Below, in pieces: positions 9,030-17,109 of a DNA stretch of 49,383 bases (position 1 is its first letter; each line of letters opens with the position of its first letter). Under the pieces are notes generated by a model, which did not search any database, had not been told where the DNA came from, and worked only from the letters and a program-made list of their open reading frames with translations. The position numbers and the translations under genes are program-made. Source of the DNA: Eubacteriales Family XIII. Incertae Sedis bacterium (lineage in GTDB: Bacteria; Bacillota; Clostridia; Peptostreptococcales; Anaerovoracaceae); NCBI GenBank assembly GCA_031266025.1, contig JAISBV010000145.1, positions 1-49,383 on the forward strand, given 5' to 3'.

Positions 9030-10007
9030 ATGATAATCGATGCACAAAACCACATTTTGCCTTTGGAGTATTCGAGATTTTTCGAAAAGCATTCTAAATA
9101 CCCGACCGTTACAATGAACGGGAATGACGCGGTCATAGACTATGCGGGCACTCAGAAATTCGTTTGTAAGCAGTCGGATTATTCGCCTGAGGCTTCCGTT
9201 GAAATGATGGACAAGAACGAAATTGATTTGGCGTTGATCAGTCCGCAAATCCCCTGCTGCACATTGCTTCCGGGAGAGCTTGCCGCAGAGGGCGCGCGTA
9301 TCGTGAACGACGCGATCCAAGATGCGATCGAAAAATACCCGGGGAGATTCAAAGGAATAGGTTTTCTTCCTTGGAATCTCCCGGATCGGGCGATCCGGGA
9401 GACGCATAGGCTGAAAAAGCTCGGTTTTGTCGGGGTGATGCTTTGCTCGCAAATTGGCGATAATCCGGCGGATCTTCCCGTATATCATCCTATTTACAGC
9501 GAACTTGCGAAACTGGGGCTTGTGATATTTTTGCACCCCATGGTTCCGCCTTGGGGAAAATACATCAGTGATTATTCCATGATACCGATGATGGGATTTA
9601 TGGTCAATGAAAGCTTCTGTCTCATGCGTCTGATTTTGTCGGGCATCGTCGAACAAAACCCTTCACTTCGTATTGTGATGCCTCATTGCGGCGGCATCCT
9701 GCCCGCACTTTCCGGACGCATTTGGAACCAGACTGTAAACATGCATCGCGGGATGGAACAAATTACCGTGCCGCCGGTTGACGTCTTGAAAAGTGATCGG
9801 ATATGGTATGATCTGGTGAGCCCCGATCCCGGAAGCATGAAATTTATTACGGACTTCTTGGGCGGCGCGGACAGGTTGATGTTTTCGACAGATTTCCCTT
9901 GGGTTGACACGCCGATCCTTTTGCGTCAAGTCAAGGAAGCTTTCCCCGACGAGTCGGATCAAAAACGCGTCTTCAGCGGAACGGTCAAAGCGCTTTTGGG
10001 AATTTAG
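9027..10007 (+). CDS. ACMSD-like amidohydrolase (amidohydrolase family 2)
   Basis: 326 residues, full length for the family that includes aminocarboxymuconate-semialdehyde decarboxylase and resorcylate decarboxylases (TIM-barrel, one divalent metal). Seen: IIDAQNHILP at the N-terminus, FLHP with His170, MPHCGG with His220 (position of the catalytic His) and MFSTDFPW with Asp289. The usual HxH reads Gln7-Asn8-His9, so the first metal ligand is replaced by Gln; some decarboxylases of the family have Glu there. Neighbours: probably cotranscribed with the OFA-like carrier. Inferred: decarboxylation or C-C/C-N hydrolysis of a small carboxylic acid brought in by that carrier. The start could also be the next ATG, at 9030; translation may be governed by the hairpin just upstream. 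Confidence 0.8.
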   Translation: MMIIDAQNHILPLEYSRFFEKHSKYPTVTMNGNDAVIDYAGTQKFVCKQSDYSPEASVEMMDKNEIDLALISPQIPCCTLLPGELAAEGARIVNDAIQDAIEKYPGRFKGIGFLPWNLPDRAIRETHRLKKLGFVGVMLCSQIGDNPADLPVYHPIYSELAKLGLVIFLHPMVPPWGKYISDYSMIPMMGFMVNESFCLMRLILSGIVEQNPSLRIVMPHCGGILPALSGRIWNQTVNMHRGMEQITVPPVDVLKSDRIWYDLVSPDPGSMKFITDFLGGADRLMFSTDFPWVDTPILLRQVKEAFPDESDQKRVFSGTVKALLGI

Positions 10008-10900
10008 CGGTTAAACATTGTTGCCGCCGAGGGTATATTCTTGGAAAATTTGCCGGGTGAAATTCCGTAATGCTTTTTAAACGCCCGTATAAAATTTGTA
10101 TAGCTGACAAATCCGCAATTAAAGCAGATTTCCGTTATAGTCGATTTGCCCTCGGCGAGCAAATTTTCAGCCAACAACAGCCGTTTTATCAAAATATATT
10201 GATGAACGGTATACCCGATGCATTTTTTGAATTCTCGCAGCAGATGGTATTTGCTCACAAAAAGATTTTTACTGATTGTATCCAAGCCCAAGTCTTCGGA
10301 AATGTTTTCATTGATGTATTTTAAAGCGGCGTCAACCAACGGATTGCTTGTGATATCGCTTTCGTCGATCTCATTGTGCGGGTTCCGGCAATACCTGTTG
10401 ATGCAAACCAAGAGTTCGGTCAAGTAAGAGCACATCAGCAAATCGCCGCCGTAAGAATCGCTCGCGTACGCCGCTTCGATTTTCAGGAATATATTGCGGA
10501 TTTTGACGGCGCAGATAGGATTCAGTCTCAACAAATTTTTATTTCGCGTTGCTTCAATGTTTTCAAAGCATCGGCACAGATTTGTTGTGGGGGTGCTTAT
10601 TCTTTTCAGATATGACGGAATGATCCACAGCATGAGCCGATCATAATTATGACCCAAGGAGACCGCGCGGTGAACCGTCTCGCTGTTTATGATCAGAATG
10701 TCATTGGCTTGTAATTTGAATGTTCGCCCATCTATGCTGTATTCAACGAATTCGCTTGAAAAAAGGAAGAAAATTTCATAAAAGTCGTGGAAATGTTCCT
10801 CGACTTCTATCTTTTCGTCGCGATGCCTGTAATGCTGCAATTTGTAATTATTTTGTGCCAAATACTGTTTGTCATTGAATACTTCCGATAAATTCGGCAT
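10004..10900 (-). CDS. AraC family transcriptional regulator
   Basis: 298 residues. Seen: an N-terminal cupin-like ligand domain (HFHDFYEIFFLFS, then NSETVHRA) and two C-terminal helix-turn-helix motifs near 195-290 (DTISKNLFVSKYHLLREFKK and ITEICFNCGFVSYTNFIRAF). Length is typical. It faces the amidohydrolase and the two genes overlap by 4 bp at their stop codons. Inferred: it senses the substrate of the carrier/amidohydrolase pair and controls them. The inverted repeat at 7561-7588 is a candidate site, not proven. Confidence 0.9.
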   Translation of the reverse strand: MPNLSEVFNDKQYLAQNNYKLQHYRHRDEKIEVEEHFHDFYEIFFLFSSEFVEYSIDGRTFKLQANDILIINSETVHRAVSLGHNYDRLMLWIIPSYLKRISTPTTNLCRCFENIEATRNKNLLRLNPICAVKIRNIFLKIEAAYASDSYGGDLLMCSYLTELLVCINRYCRNPHNEIDESDITSNPLVDAALKYINENISEDLGLDTISKNLFVSKYHLLREFKKCIGYTVHQYILIKRLLLAENLLAEGKSTITEICFNCGFVSYTNFIRAFKKHYGISPGKFSKNIPSAATMFNR

Positions 10901-11191
10901 ATTTTTGTACTCTTAAACCATCGTCCGATCCGTTACGCGTGATTTGAGTTTGATTGTATTTTACACGACAAAACCGGTTGCAACTATACTATTTTTGCCG
11001 GATTTATAACAAAAATTGAGGAAAAATTGAGGAAAAGGCGAGAAAAAGACAAGTTTTATCAAGGCGGCGGATAATTTTTTCTTATGCCCGAATAAATTTT
11101 CACGATTATACAAGCCGCAATATGCTGTGCTATGCTATCCTTGCTTGACTGTTGTGTAAAAACCCAAGTTCCCGTTAAAAATGAACATATA

Positions 11192-11382
11192 GGAAAAATG
11201 TTACTACTCAAGCCCCACGCCACTTTTGCCCATCTCGGAACCTGCCGTCGGTTATTGTCCTCCTCACGTAGCTCTAAGTACGTTCCGGGGGCCAAAACCG
11301 TCGGCAGAACCCGATCTGAACAAAACTGACGCGGCGTTTGAGTAGTCTTGATTGAACCTTTGAGTAGTAACGGAAAAATGTT
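11192..11382. repeat. MITE-like palindromic element with flanking direct repeats
   Basis: Terminal arms TTACTACTCAA (11201-11211) and TTGAGTAGTAA (11360-11370) are perfect inverted repeats. An 11-bp direct repeat GGAAAAATGTT overlaps each end (11192-11202 and 11372-11382), like a target duplication. An inner copy of the right end (GGCGTTTGAGTAGT) ends at 11346, and the interior is itself palindromic (CTGCCGTCGG against CCGTCGGCAG). The ends match the 63-bp palindrome at 16937-16999. It fills the space between the AraC-type and LysR-type genes. Confidence 0.6.
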
Positions 11383-11525
11383 GGAAAACCGCAAAAGCCG
11401 TTTATTTGTGCTTGATATCTTTGAAAAAATGCGCTGTAATGTAATTTTCGGGAGCTTAGGATAAAAAGGACAGCGCAGAGCCGCTTAGGGTCTTTGACGG
11501 GCGAAAGGCTGTCATGGAGGCGGAC

Positions 11526-12395
11526 ATGAACAACATCAACCACCTGCGCTATTTCTTGACAGTCTGCAAATTGAAAAGCTTCACCGGGGCATCGGAGGTT
11601 CTCCACGTGTCACAGCCCGCGATAACGGCGGCCATAAAAGAGTTGGAGCGAGAACTCGGGTTCAGGTTGTTTGACAGGATAAACAATCGCATCTCCATTA
11701 CAGCCAAGGGTCTGCGTCTGTTTTTTATGACAGAGCGCTTACTGGACACATTCGACAATTTTTACAGTGAGGCTATTGATTTCGGCTCGAACCGGAGCTC
11801 CGCCGTCAGGATCGGCGTTCCCGCCATACTGAGCACATTCTTTCTGAAGAAATTCGTTCCCGGATTCAGGCAAAAAAACCCCAACATTCAGCTTGAAATA
11901 TTCGAAGTGCCGACCTTTACCGGCCTTGACATGATAGACAAGGCCGCGCTTGACTTGACGATAGGCGTCATCGACGGGCGTTCGTCCGCCTACGGGCATG
12001 AACGGATATTCGACACGGATCTCGTCCTGTTCTTGAACGCGGACAACCCATTGGCGAAAGAAAGCCGCATTTCTATGGAAATGCTCACAAAGCAGCCGTT
12101 CATAATGGTACCCAAGGGCTCCGCCCAGTACAATCTCATCATATCGAAGTTCAGCAGTCTGCCGCCGGACATAGTGCTTCATTCAACTCAGATATCCACA
12201 ATACGATATATGCTGCAGAACGACTTGGCCGTGATGATACTGTACAAACAGGTGTTTGAGGACGATGAGAGCATCTGCAGCCGTCCGCTGCAGGAGCCTT
12301 TGTCCGCTAAGATCGGGGTGTTCTGGAAAAAGGGCATATACATAACATCTGCTATGAAGAGGTTTATATCCTTCATCAGAGCGATAGGCGTATAA
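11526..12395 (+). CDS. LysR family transcriptional regulator
   Basis: 289 residues from the chosen ATG. Seen: winged helix-turn-helix at the N-terminus (LRYFLTVCKLKSFTGASEVL, then VSQPAITAAIKELE) and a periplasmic-binding-fold effector domain from about residue 90. Start: ATG at 11526 sits 5 nt after GGAGG; an upstream in-frame ATG at 11514 overlaps that GGAGG and is less likely. Neighbours: it converges on the TRAP/nitrilase operon, ending 6 bp from its last gene. Inferred: regulator of that operon, of the AspT-type carrier, or of both. The AT-rich dyad ATAAT-N5-ATTAT near 17027-17041 fits a LysR site loosely. Confidence 0.9.
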   Translation: MNNINHLRYFLTVCKLKSFTGASEVLHVSQPAITAAIKELERELGFRLFDRINNRISITAKGLRLFFMTERLLDTFDNFYSEAIDFGSNRSSAVRIGVPAILSTFFLKKFVPGFRQKNPNIQLEIFEVPTFTGLDMIDKAALDLTIGVIDGRSSAYGHERIFDTDLVLFLNADNPLAKESRISMEMLTKQPFIMVPKGSAQYNLIISKFSSLPPDIVLHSTQISTIRYMLQNDLAVMILYKQVFEDDESICSRPLQEPLSAKIGVFWKKGIYITSAMKRFISFIRAIGV

Positions 12396-12401
12396 GGCAG
12401 G

Positions 12402-12926
12402 TTATAGGCTTATGGCGTTTATGCTTTCCTGCGCGTCCCCGTCGCCTCGAACGGCAAGGATGCAACGCGCGATATCAAGCGCCAAAGTAAGCACGAACAC
12501 AGCCATAAGCACGGCGTTCGCTATGTAAAGGGGCGCGTATGGCAGGGATATCACGGTCGTGGCTTTGTTCATCAGCAGCGCGTTCTTCGCCACAAGCCAA
12601 AGGGCGTATACCGTTATACAGCCCATTACGGCGCATAGGACGTAGCCGGCGCCGTATACGGAATATTTGAGCTTGGGCGGAAACAGCCTTGTCAGAAAGC
12701 CAACCTGTATATGCCCTCGAACCGTCTGTGTGTATCCGTACGAGCCGAAGGTCATTATACACAGCACGAACTGTGCCATTTCGAATGTTCCCTTGATCTG
12801 TCTGCCGAAAATGAATCTGCCTGTCACGTCGGTCACGTACATGGCCATGAGCGCGACGAGCAGGACGACGCAGATCCACGCGCATATTACAGATGTTTTA
12901 TTTATTATGGCGGCAGTTTTTTTCAT
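12402..12926 (-). CDS. TRAP transporter small permease (DctQ-like)
   Basis: 174 residues with four hydrophobic segments, as in DctQ subunits (ICAWICVVLLVALMAMYVTD near the N-terminus). It is the last gene of the minus-strand operon nitrilase, large permease, binding protein, small permease. A strong hairpin at 12960-12993 separates it from the binding-protein gene. Its ribosome-binding site (AGGT) is weak. Known: DctQ pairs with the large permease DctM in TRAP carriers driven by a sodium or proton gradient. Confidence 0.85.
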   Translation of the reverse strand: MKKTAAIINKTSVICAWICVVLLVALMAMYVTDVTGRFIFGRQIKGTFEMAQFVLCIMTFGSYGYTQTVRGHIQVGFLTRLFPPKLKYSVYGAGYVLCAVMGCITVYALWLVAKNALLMNKATTVISLPYAPLYIANAVLMAVFVLTLALDIARCILAVRGDGDAQESINAISL

Positions 12927-12959
12927 GTCGCTTACCTACTCAAAGAGTTGTCTTTTAAG

Positions 12960-12993
12960 GGCAGACAGACCGAGGAAACTCGGCCTGTCTGCC
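12960..12993 (-). terminator. Intercistronic hairpin between TRAP binding protein and small permease
   Basis: Arms GGCAGACAG and CTGTCTGCC, extended inside by CCGAG/CTCGG, make a stem of 14 or more pairs with a short GAAA-type loop. There is no U-run after it on the minus strand. Inferred: partial termination or 3'-end protection that keeps binding-protein mRNA in excess over the small permease. Confidence 0.55.
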
Positions 12994-13014
12994 GCGAATA
13001 AACGCGTCAAAGGA

Positions 13015-14166
13015 CTAATGTATGCTCTTGAACCAGTCGTACTCACTGCCGTACTTCGCCTTGCCTTCCTGTATGTATTTCTCGAAACCGTCGTATATCT
13101 TTTGCCCGTCGTACCTGCCTTCATCCGCCATCATTTTCAGGTATGGCGCCTTTATCACGGTGTCGAGCATGATATTGCTCCTGTCGGTCATGTCCGCGTC
13201 AAAGTCGTAGAGCTCAACGTTGTTCTCGGGCAGCACGGTCTCCACGAAGTTGATGAAGTAGTCGTTGGTAGCCGTGGCCATGGATAGCGATATCTCGTCA
13301 AATGTGCCGTCGATCAGCGCCCTCAGGTCATCGGGGAGACTGTTGTATTTGTCAAGATTCATGGCAAGGAAGGCTATGGACGAGTTGTAGTTGAACGTGT
13401 TCAGGTAGTCCATTTCCTCGTAAAGCCGGGTCTCGCTGTAGAGGTTCGCGTCGATCAAGGCGGCCTTGCAGACGTTTTTAGAGAAATTCTCATACAGATC
13501 GCCCACGCCCACGCCTATGGGAGAGGCGCCCCAACCCTCGTCGATGGCGATGGTGTTTTTGCTGATGGACTGTATCGAAAGACCGTTCCAGCCGGCCGGC
13601 GTCTTTACGGGAGCACCCTTGCCCCCGAGAGTGGAGGGCGTCTGAGTCATTATGGCGAGACATTTGAGACCTGCGGCATCGAACTCCGACTTTATGGCCG
13701 GCTCGTTCTCATACATCGCCATGACGGCGTGGGTTCCTATCATGGTGTTCGTCACCTGTTCGCCGAAGGCGGCGATGATGCCGCCGTACTTGAACAAGGA
13801 CGCCGACAGGGAATTGGTGTTGAAGGTTATGTCGGCGCCGCCCGTCTGCACGAGACCGACCTCGTCAAGGGAGCTTGCGAGGGTGCCGCCTTGGTGTATT
13901 TCGATGTTGATCCTGCCGCCGCTGTCATCCTTCAGCTTTTCCGCCCATTCGATGATGGGCGGCACATAGGCGTGGGACTCCGTGCCGTGCAGGGCCATTA
14001 CAAGCGTGAACGTCTCTTGGGAGACGGCGGCTTCCTCACCGGCGCCGTTCCCGCCGTCCTCGCCGGCGCCGCTGTCGGCGGGCTGTCCGCCCCCTCCGCA
14101 GGCCGCCGCAGCCAAAAGCGCGAACAGCAGCACGGGCGCGATGAGCAAACGTGAACATTTTTTCAT
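13015..14166 (-). CDS. TRAP transporter solute-binding lipoprotein (DctP-like)
   Basis: 383 residues. Seen: lipoprotein signal peptide MKKCSRLLIAPVLL with lipobox AAAAC, a Gly/Glu-rich spacer, then a DctP-type binding fold (HGTESHAYVPPIIEWAEKLK near the start of the mature protein, and AGWNGLSIQSISKNTIAIDE in the middle, close to the usual ligand-arginine region but without a clear match to it). Start: ATG at 14166 follows GGAGG at normal spacing; a longer frame from 14214 lacks a site and spoils the signal peptide. Encoded 40 bp after the large permease. Inferred: captures a small organic acid or amide that the nitrilase-like enzyme of the same operon then hydrolyses. Confidence 0.85.
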   Translation of the reverse strand: MKKCSRLLIAPVLLFALLAAAACGGGGQPADSGAGEDGGNGAGEEAAVSQETFTLVMALHGTESHAYVPPIIEWAEKLKDDSGGRINIEIHQGGTLASSLDEVGLVQTGGADITFNTNSLSASLFKYGGIIAAFGEQVTNTMIGTHAVMAMYENEPAIKSEFDAAGLKCLAIMTQTPSTLGGKGAPVKTPAGWNGLSIQSISKNTIAIDEGWGASPIGVGVGDLYENFSKNVCKAALIDANLYSETRLYEEMDYLNTFNYNSSIAFLAMNLDKYNSLPDDLRALIDGTFDEISLSMATATNDYFINFVETVLPENNVELYDFDADMTDRSNIMLDTVIKAPYLKMMADEGRYDGQKIYDGFEKYIQEGKAKYGSEYDWFKSIH

Positions 14167-14206
14167 GACTTTTTTCCTCCTTTTGTGTTTTTCCTTGCCG
14201 CGCCGT

Positions 14207-15511
14207 TCATCCACCGCGCACTATGCTCGGCAGAAAGAGCGCTGTCTGCGGAAAGGCTATGACAATCACGAGCGACGCCACGAACGCGATCAGAAACGGC
14301 ACAACGCCTCTGAAAACCGTTCCGAGAGGGATTTTCATGACGCCGCTTGCGACATAGCAGCTCAGGCCGACGGGCGGCGTGACCGCTCCCATGTTCATTA
14401 TCATGACTATTATTACCCCGAACCATACAACATCGTAACCGAGGGCGACGATGATGGGAACGAATATGGGCGTGCTGAGAATCATGAGCGCGAGCGTGTC
14501 CATGACGCATCCGAGCACCGCATAGACGACAATGATGATTATGATCACGAATACGGACGGGACGTCAAGAGAATTGATCCATTTGGCGAGATTTGTAGGC
14601 AGGTTCGTGACGGTCAGGAATGTTCCGAACATGTTCGCGCCCACGAGGGTTATCATGACCATTCCGAGGGTTTTTATCGTGTCGAACAGGCTTTCCCTCA
14701 CATTTCCCTTTGTGAACATCCTTTTTGCTATCAGGATTATCAGCGAGACCGCGGCCCCGATGGCGGCTGCTTCGGTCACGGACGTCGCGCCGGTGAATAT
14801 GCCGCCCAACACAAGAAGGAAGAGAATGAACATCCCGAGGTATCCCTTCAGCGAAAATATCTTCTCTTTGACCGAATATCTTTGCCCCGAAGGGAAGGCG
14901 TTGCTGTCCGCTTTGCCGAGGATGAACACGCAGACGCAGAAACAGGCCGCCATGACGATGCCGGGGAAGATGCCCGCCGCAAAGAGTTTGCCGATAGACG
15001 TCTCGGTCATTATGCCGAATATGATGAAAGGCGTGCTGGGGGGTATAAGTGTGCCGAGGGTGCCGGAACAGGCCAGGACGCCGCCTATTATCTCGGGCTT
15101 GTAGCCGTGCTCCGCCATGACGGGCTTCGCCACCCTCGACATCGTCGCCGTGGTCGCCGCTAACGAACCGCAGATGGAGCCGAACAGGGCGCAGGCGACG
15201 ATGCCCGCGTAGGCCAAGCTGCCGCGCGCCCTGCCCATAAGCACGCGCGACGTCGTGAACAGTCCGTTGCTTATACCGGAATAGAAAGCAAAGTTGCCCA
15301 TAAGCACGAACAGCGGGATGACAGTCATCGTGTACGTCATAGAGCTTGACGTCGAATACGTGCCCAAGACCGAAAGCGCCGCGTTGGGGTTCAAAACGTA
15401 CGCATAGCCGACAAAGCCGATTATGAACATGCTCAGCCCTATGTTGACGCCCAGAAATATAAGCGCCAACATGACGACAATGCCGATAACAGCCGTTATA
15501 TTCCCGTCCAT
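14207..15511 (-). CDS. TRAP transporter large permease (DctM-like)
   Basis: 434 residues with about 12 hydrophobic segments and the family motif region GTLIPPSTPFIIFGIMTETS. Length is typical for DctM. Start: GAGGAG lies 7 nt upstream of the ATG. It sits between the nitrilase-like gene (90 bp upstream) and the binding-protein gene. It forms the ion-coupled channel for solute delivered by DctP. Confidence 0.9.
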   Translation of the reverse strand: MDGNITAVIGIVVMLALIFLGVNIGLSMFIIGFVGYAYVLNPNAALSVLGTYSTSSSMTYTMTVIPLFVLMGNFAFYSGISNGLFTTSRVLMGRARGSLAYAGIVACALFGSICGSLAATTATMSRVAKPVMAEHGYKPEIIGGVLACSGTLGTLIPPSTPFIIFGIMTETSIGKLFAAGIFPGIVMAACFCVCVFILGKADSNAFPSGQRYSVKEKIFSLKGYLGMFILFLLVLGGIFTGATSVTEAAAIGAAVSLIILIAKRMFTKGNVRESLFDTIKTLGMVMITLVGANMFGTFLTVTNLPTNLAKWINSLDVPSVFVIIIIIVVYAVLGCVMDTLALMILSTPIFVPIIVALGYDVVWFGVIIVMIMNMGAVTPPVGLSCYVASGVMKIPLGTVFRGVVPFLIAFVASLVIVIAFPQTALFLPSIVRGG

Positions 15512-15574
15512 GCAATATCTCCTCGACCGTCTGCCGCCGCCGAACCGTTACGGCGCGGACGTCTGATGCAGCCA

Positions 15575-15603
15575 AACCCCATAGTCTTGCCGCGGGCAGT
15601 TTA
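15575..15603. repeat. Partial copy of the interspersed repeat (right end only)
   Basis: About 27 of 28 bases match the right end of copies A and B (ATAGTCTTGCCGCGGGCAG core followed by TTTA). It overlaps the stop codon of the nitrilase-like gene, whose TAA lies inside the repeat. The left two thirds of the repeat are absent. The element may have supplied the gene's present end. Confidence 0.65.
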
Positions 15604-16695
15604 TTTGAACCGGTCGGGCAGCTTTTCCGGCAGGACGTATATGCCCTCGTCGACCCATTTCTTGATGACGTGAACGGACTCCCGCTCCTTCCTCGTGGTT
15701 GGAACGCGGTCAAGGAACAGGTTGGGCGGATATATTTCCTTCTCATATATTAGGCGATAGGTATCCGTCGGCAGCTGCGTCGGGAAATTCCTCGATGGGT
15801 CTAATCTGCGCCTGCGGAGCTCTTCAAGATTTATTGTCGCCGTTACCAGACCCTCCCCCGGATAGTCCGCGAGAGCCTGCACGACGCCGTTGTAGTCAAC
15901 TATCATCGCCTGACCCGGGGCAAATGTTCTCTGTCTGTTCCCGTGTATGTCTCCCCAAGAAGCGCCTACGACATAGCAGATGTTTTCCCATGCCCGCGCC
16001 CTGTTGAGCGTCTGCCATATGTCGAGCGGCTTTGCCATCAGCGGCGAGGCAAAGAGGGGATGCAGTATGATCTCGGCCCCTTGGACGCCAAGCGCCCGCG
16101 CGTTCTCGGGGAAATGCCCGTCCATGCACGTGATGGCGCCTATCTTGCCTATTTCGGTTTCGGTCACGGGGAAATAGGTGGAGAGCTTATCGCCACCGTA
16201 TTTTTCGGCGTACTTGTCCTTTATGTCATGCGGGCTGATGTTCAGTTCGAAATGTATGGCGTTCGTGAACTTGCGGTATTTATGTATGATTTCACCTTTT
16301 GGATCTATTATGAATTGCGTGTTCCAGATTATGCCCATGTCGAACTCATGATCCCGTTCCAACACGCAGCCCGCGAAATATATGCCGTATTCCTTGCATT
16401 TTTTCGCTATCTGTTCTGTTTCGGGCCCCGGAAGATCAACGACGACGTTCTTCATGTAGTGCTCGTACGTCCATCCGCCGTCATGCCCCTGTATGAAAAA
16501 TTCTGCGGCGGATATAAGCTTGATCGGCGCCCAGCTGCCCTCGTACCTCCCCCGCGCCGCGACTTGGCTCTGGGGAGCGTAGTCTATCAGTTTGAGCACC
16601 CTGTCCAAGTTTTTTTGGAGGTCGGAACGCTCCTCTATAACCTTGATTTCGTTTTGGAGCGCGACAGCGGTGTAGATGTCGTACTGTTGTTTCAT
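15601..16695 (-). CDS. Nitrilase/amidase-type carbon-nitrogen hydrolase
   Basis: 364 residues, close in length to aliphatic amidases and formamidases. Seen: the Glu-Lys-Cys triad of the nitrilase superfamily as Glu65 (SAAEFFIQG), Lys142 (HKYRK) and Cys190 (TCMDGHFPE). The CxDGxxPE form around the Cys is closest to the AmiE/AmiF amidase branch. No signal peptide, so cytoplasmic. Start: AAAGGA lies 9 nt before the ATG. First gene of the operon with the TRAP carrier. Inferred: hydrolyses an amide or nitrile imported by that carrier, releasing ammonia. Its last codons run into a fragment of an interspersed repeat. Confidence 0.85.
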   Translation of the reverse strand: MKQQYDIYTAVALQNEIKVIEERSDLQKNLDRVLKLIDYAPQSQVAARGRYEGSWAPIKLISAAEFFIQGHDGGWTYEHYMKNVVVDLPGPETEQIAKKCKEYGIYFAGCVLERDHEFDMGIIWNTQFIIDPKGEIIHKYRKFTNAIHFELNISPHDIKDKYAEKYGGDKLSTYFPVTETEIGKIGAITCMDGHFPENARALGVQGAEIILHPLFASPLMAKPLDIWQTLNRARAWENICYVVGASWGDIHGNRQRTFAPGQAMIVDYNGVVQALADYPGEGLVTATINLEELRRRRLDPSRNFPTQLPTDTYRLIYEKEIYPPNLFLDRVPTTRKERESVHVIKKWVDEGIYVLPEKLPDRFK

Positions 16696-17109
16696 GGCAT
16701 GTCATCCTTTCCCCATTGCGCCCTTGCGGACGCTGCAGACGATCAAATCAGAGGGCCTGCGGCCCCCGGCCGGATCTATGACGGGCGGAGCAAAATCATT
16801 GCCAAGCACACTGTCAGCGTAGCACAACGCGGCAGACTTGTAAAATAAGAAAATATTATCCACGCATAAGCATTTCTAATGCCTTGCGCCCATTCAACGG
16901 CCGCGATAAAAGCTACCGCTCAAAGGTACAATCCATACTACTCGAACGCCGCGCCGGTTTTGTTGCGAACGGATAAAACCGGCGTGGGGTTCGAGTAGTT
17001 ACCTATAAACAAATGTTATAAGATGATAATAATTTGCGATTATACAATCCCAAAGCGATATGTTAGTCTTAGAATCGTATGATTTATCGCTGCGGAATGG
17101 AGGACTGTA
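16696..17109. other. Divergent control region between nitrilase and AspT-type genes
   Basis: 414 bp. It holds the 63-bp palindrome described separately, and an AT-rich dyad ATAAT-N5-ATTAT near 17027-17041 that could be a LysR-type site (T-N11-A pattern). No convincing -35/-10 pair could be picked for either gene. Confidence 0.4.
16937..16999. repeat. 63-bp palindromic element
   Basis: ACTACTCGAAC pairs with GTTCGAGTAGT at the ends and GCCGGTTTT pairs with AAAACCGGC inside, leaving a 13-nt loop. The ends and inner arms match the element at 11192-11382 (there CGCCACTTTT and AAAACTGACGCGGCG). Two copies flanking one catabolic locus suggest a mobile palindromic unit or a shared operator for it. 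Confidence 0.65.

Noticed and set aside
13982-15163. A 393-codon plus-strand open frame opposite the TRAP genes
   Set aside because: Antisense shadow of DctP and DctM; highly charged composition (His/Asp/Arg) with no fold-like pattern.
14565-15746. A 393-codon minus-strand frame overlapping DctM in another register
   Set aside because: Same strand but out of register with the DctM gene, which has ribosome-binding site, membrane segments and family motifs; the alternative has none.
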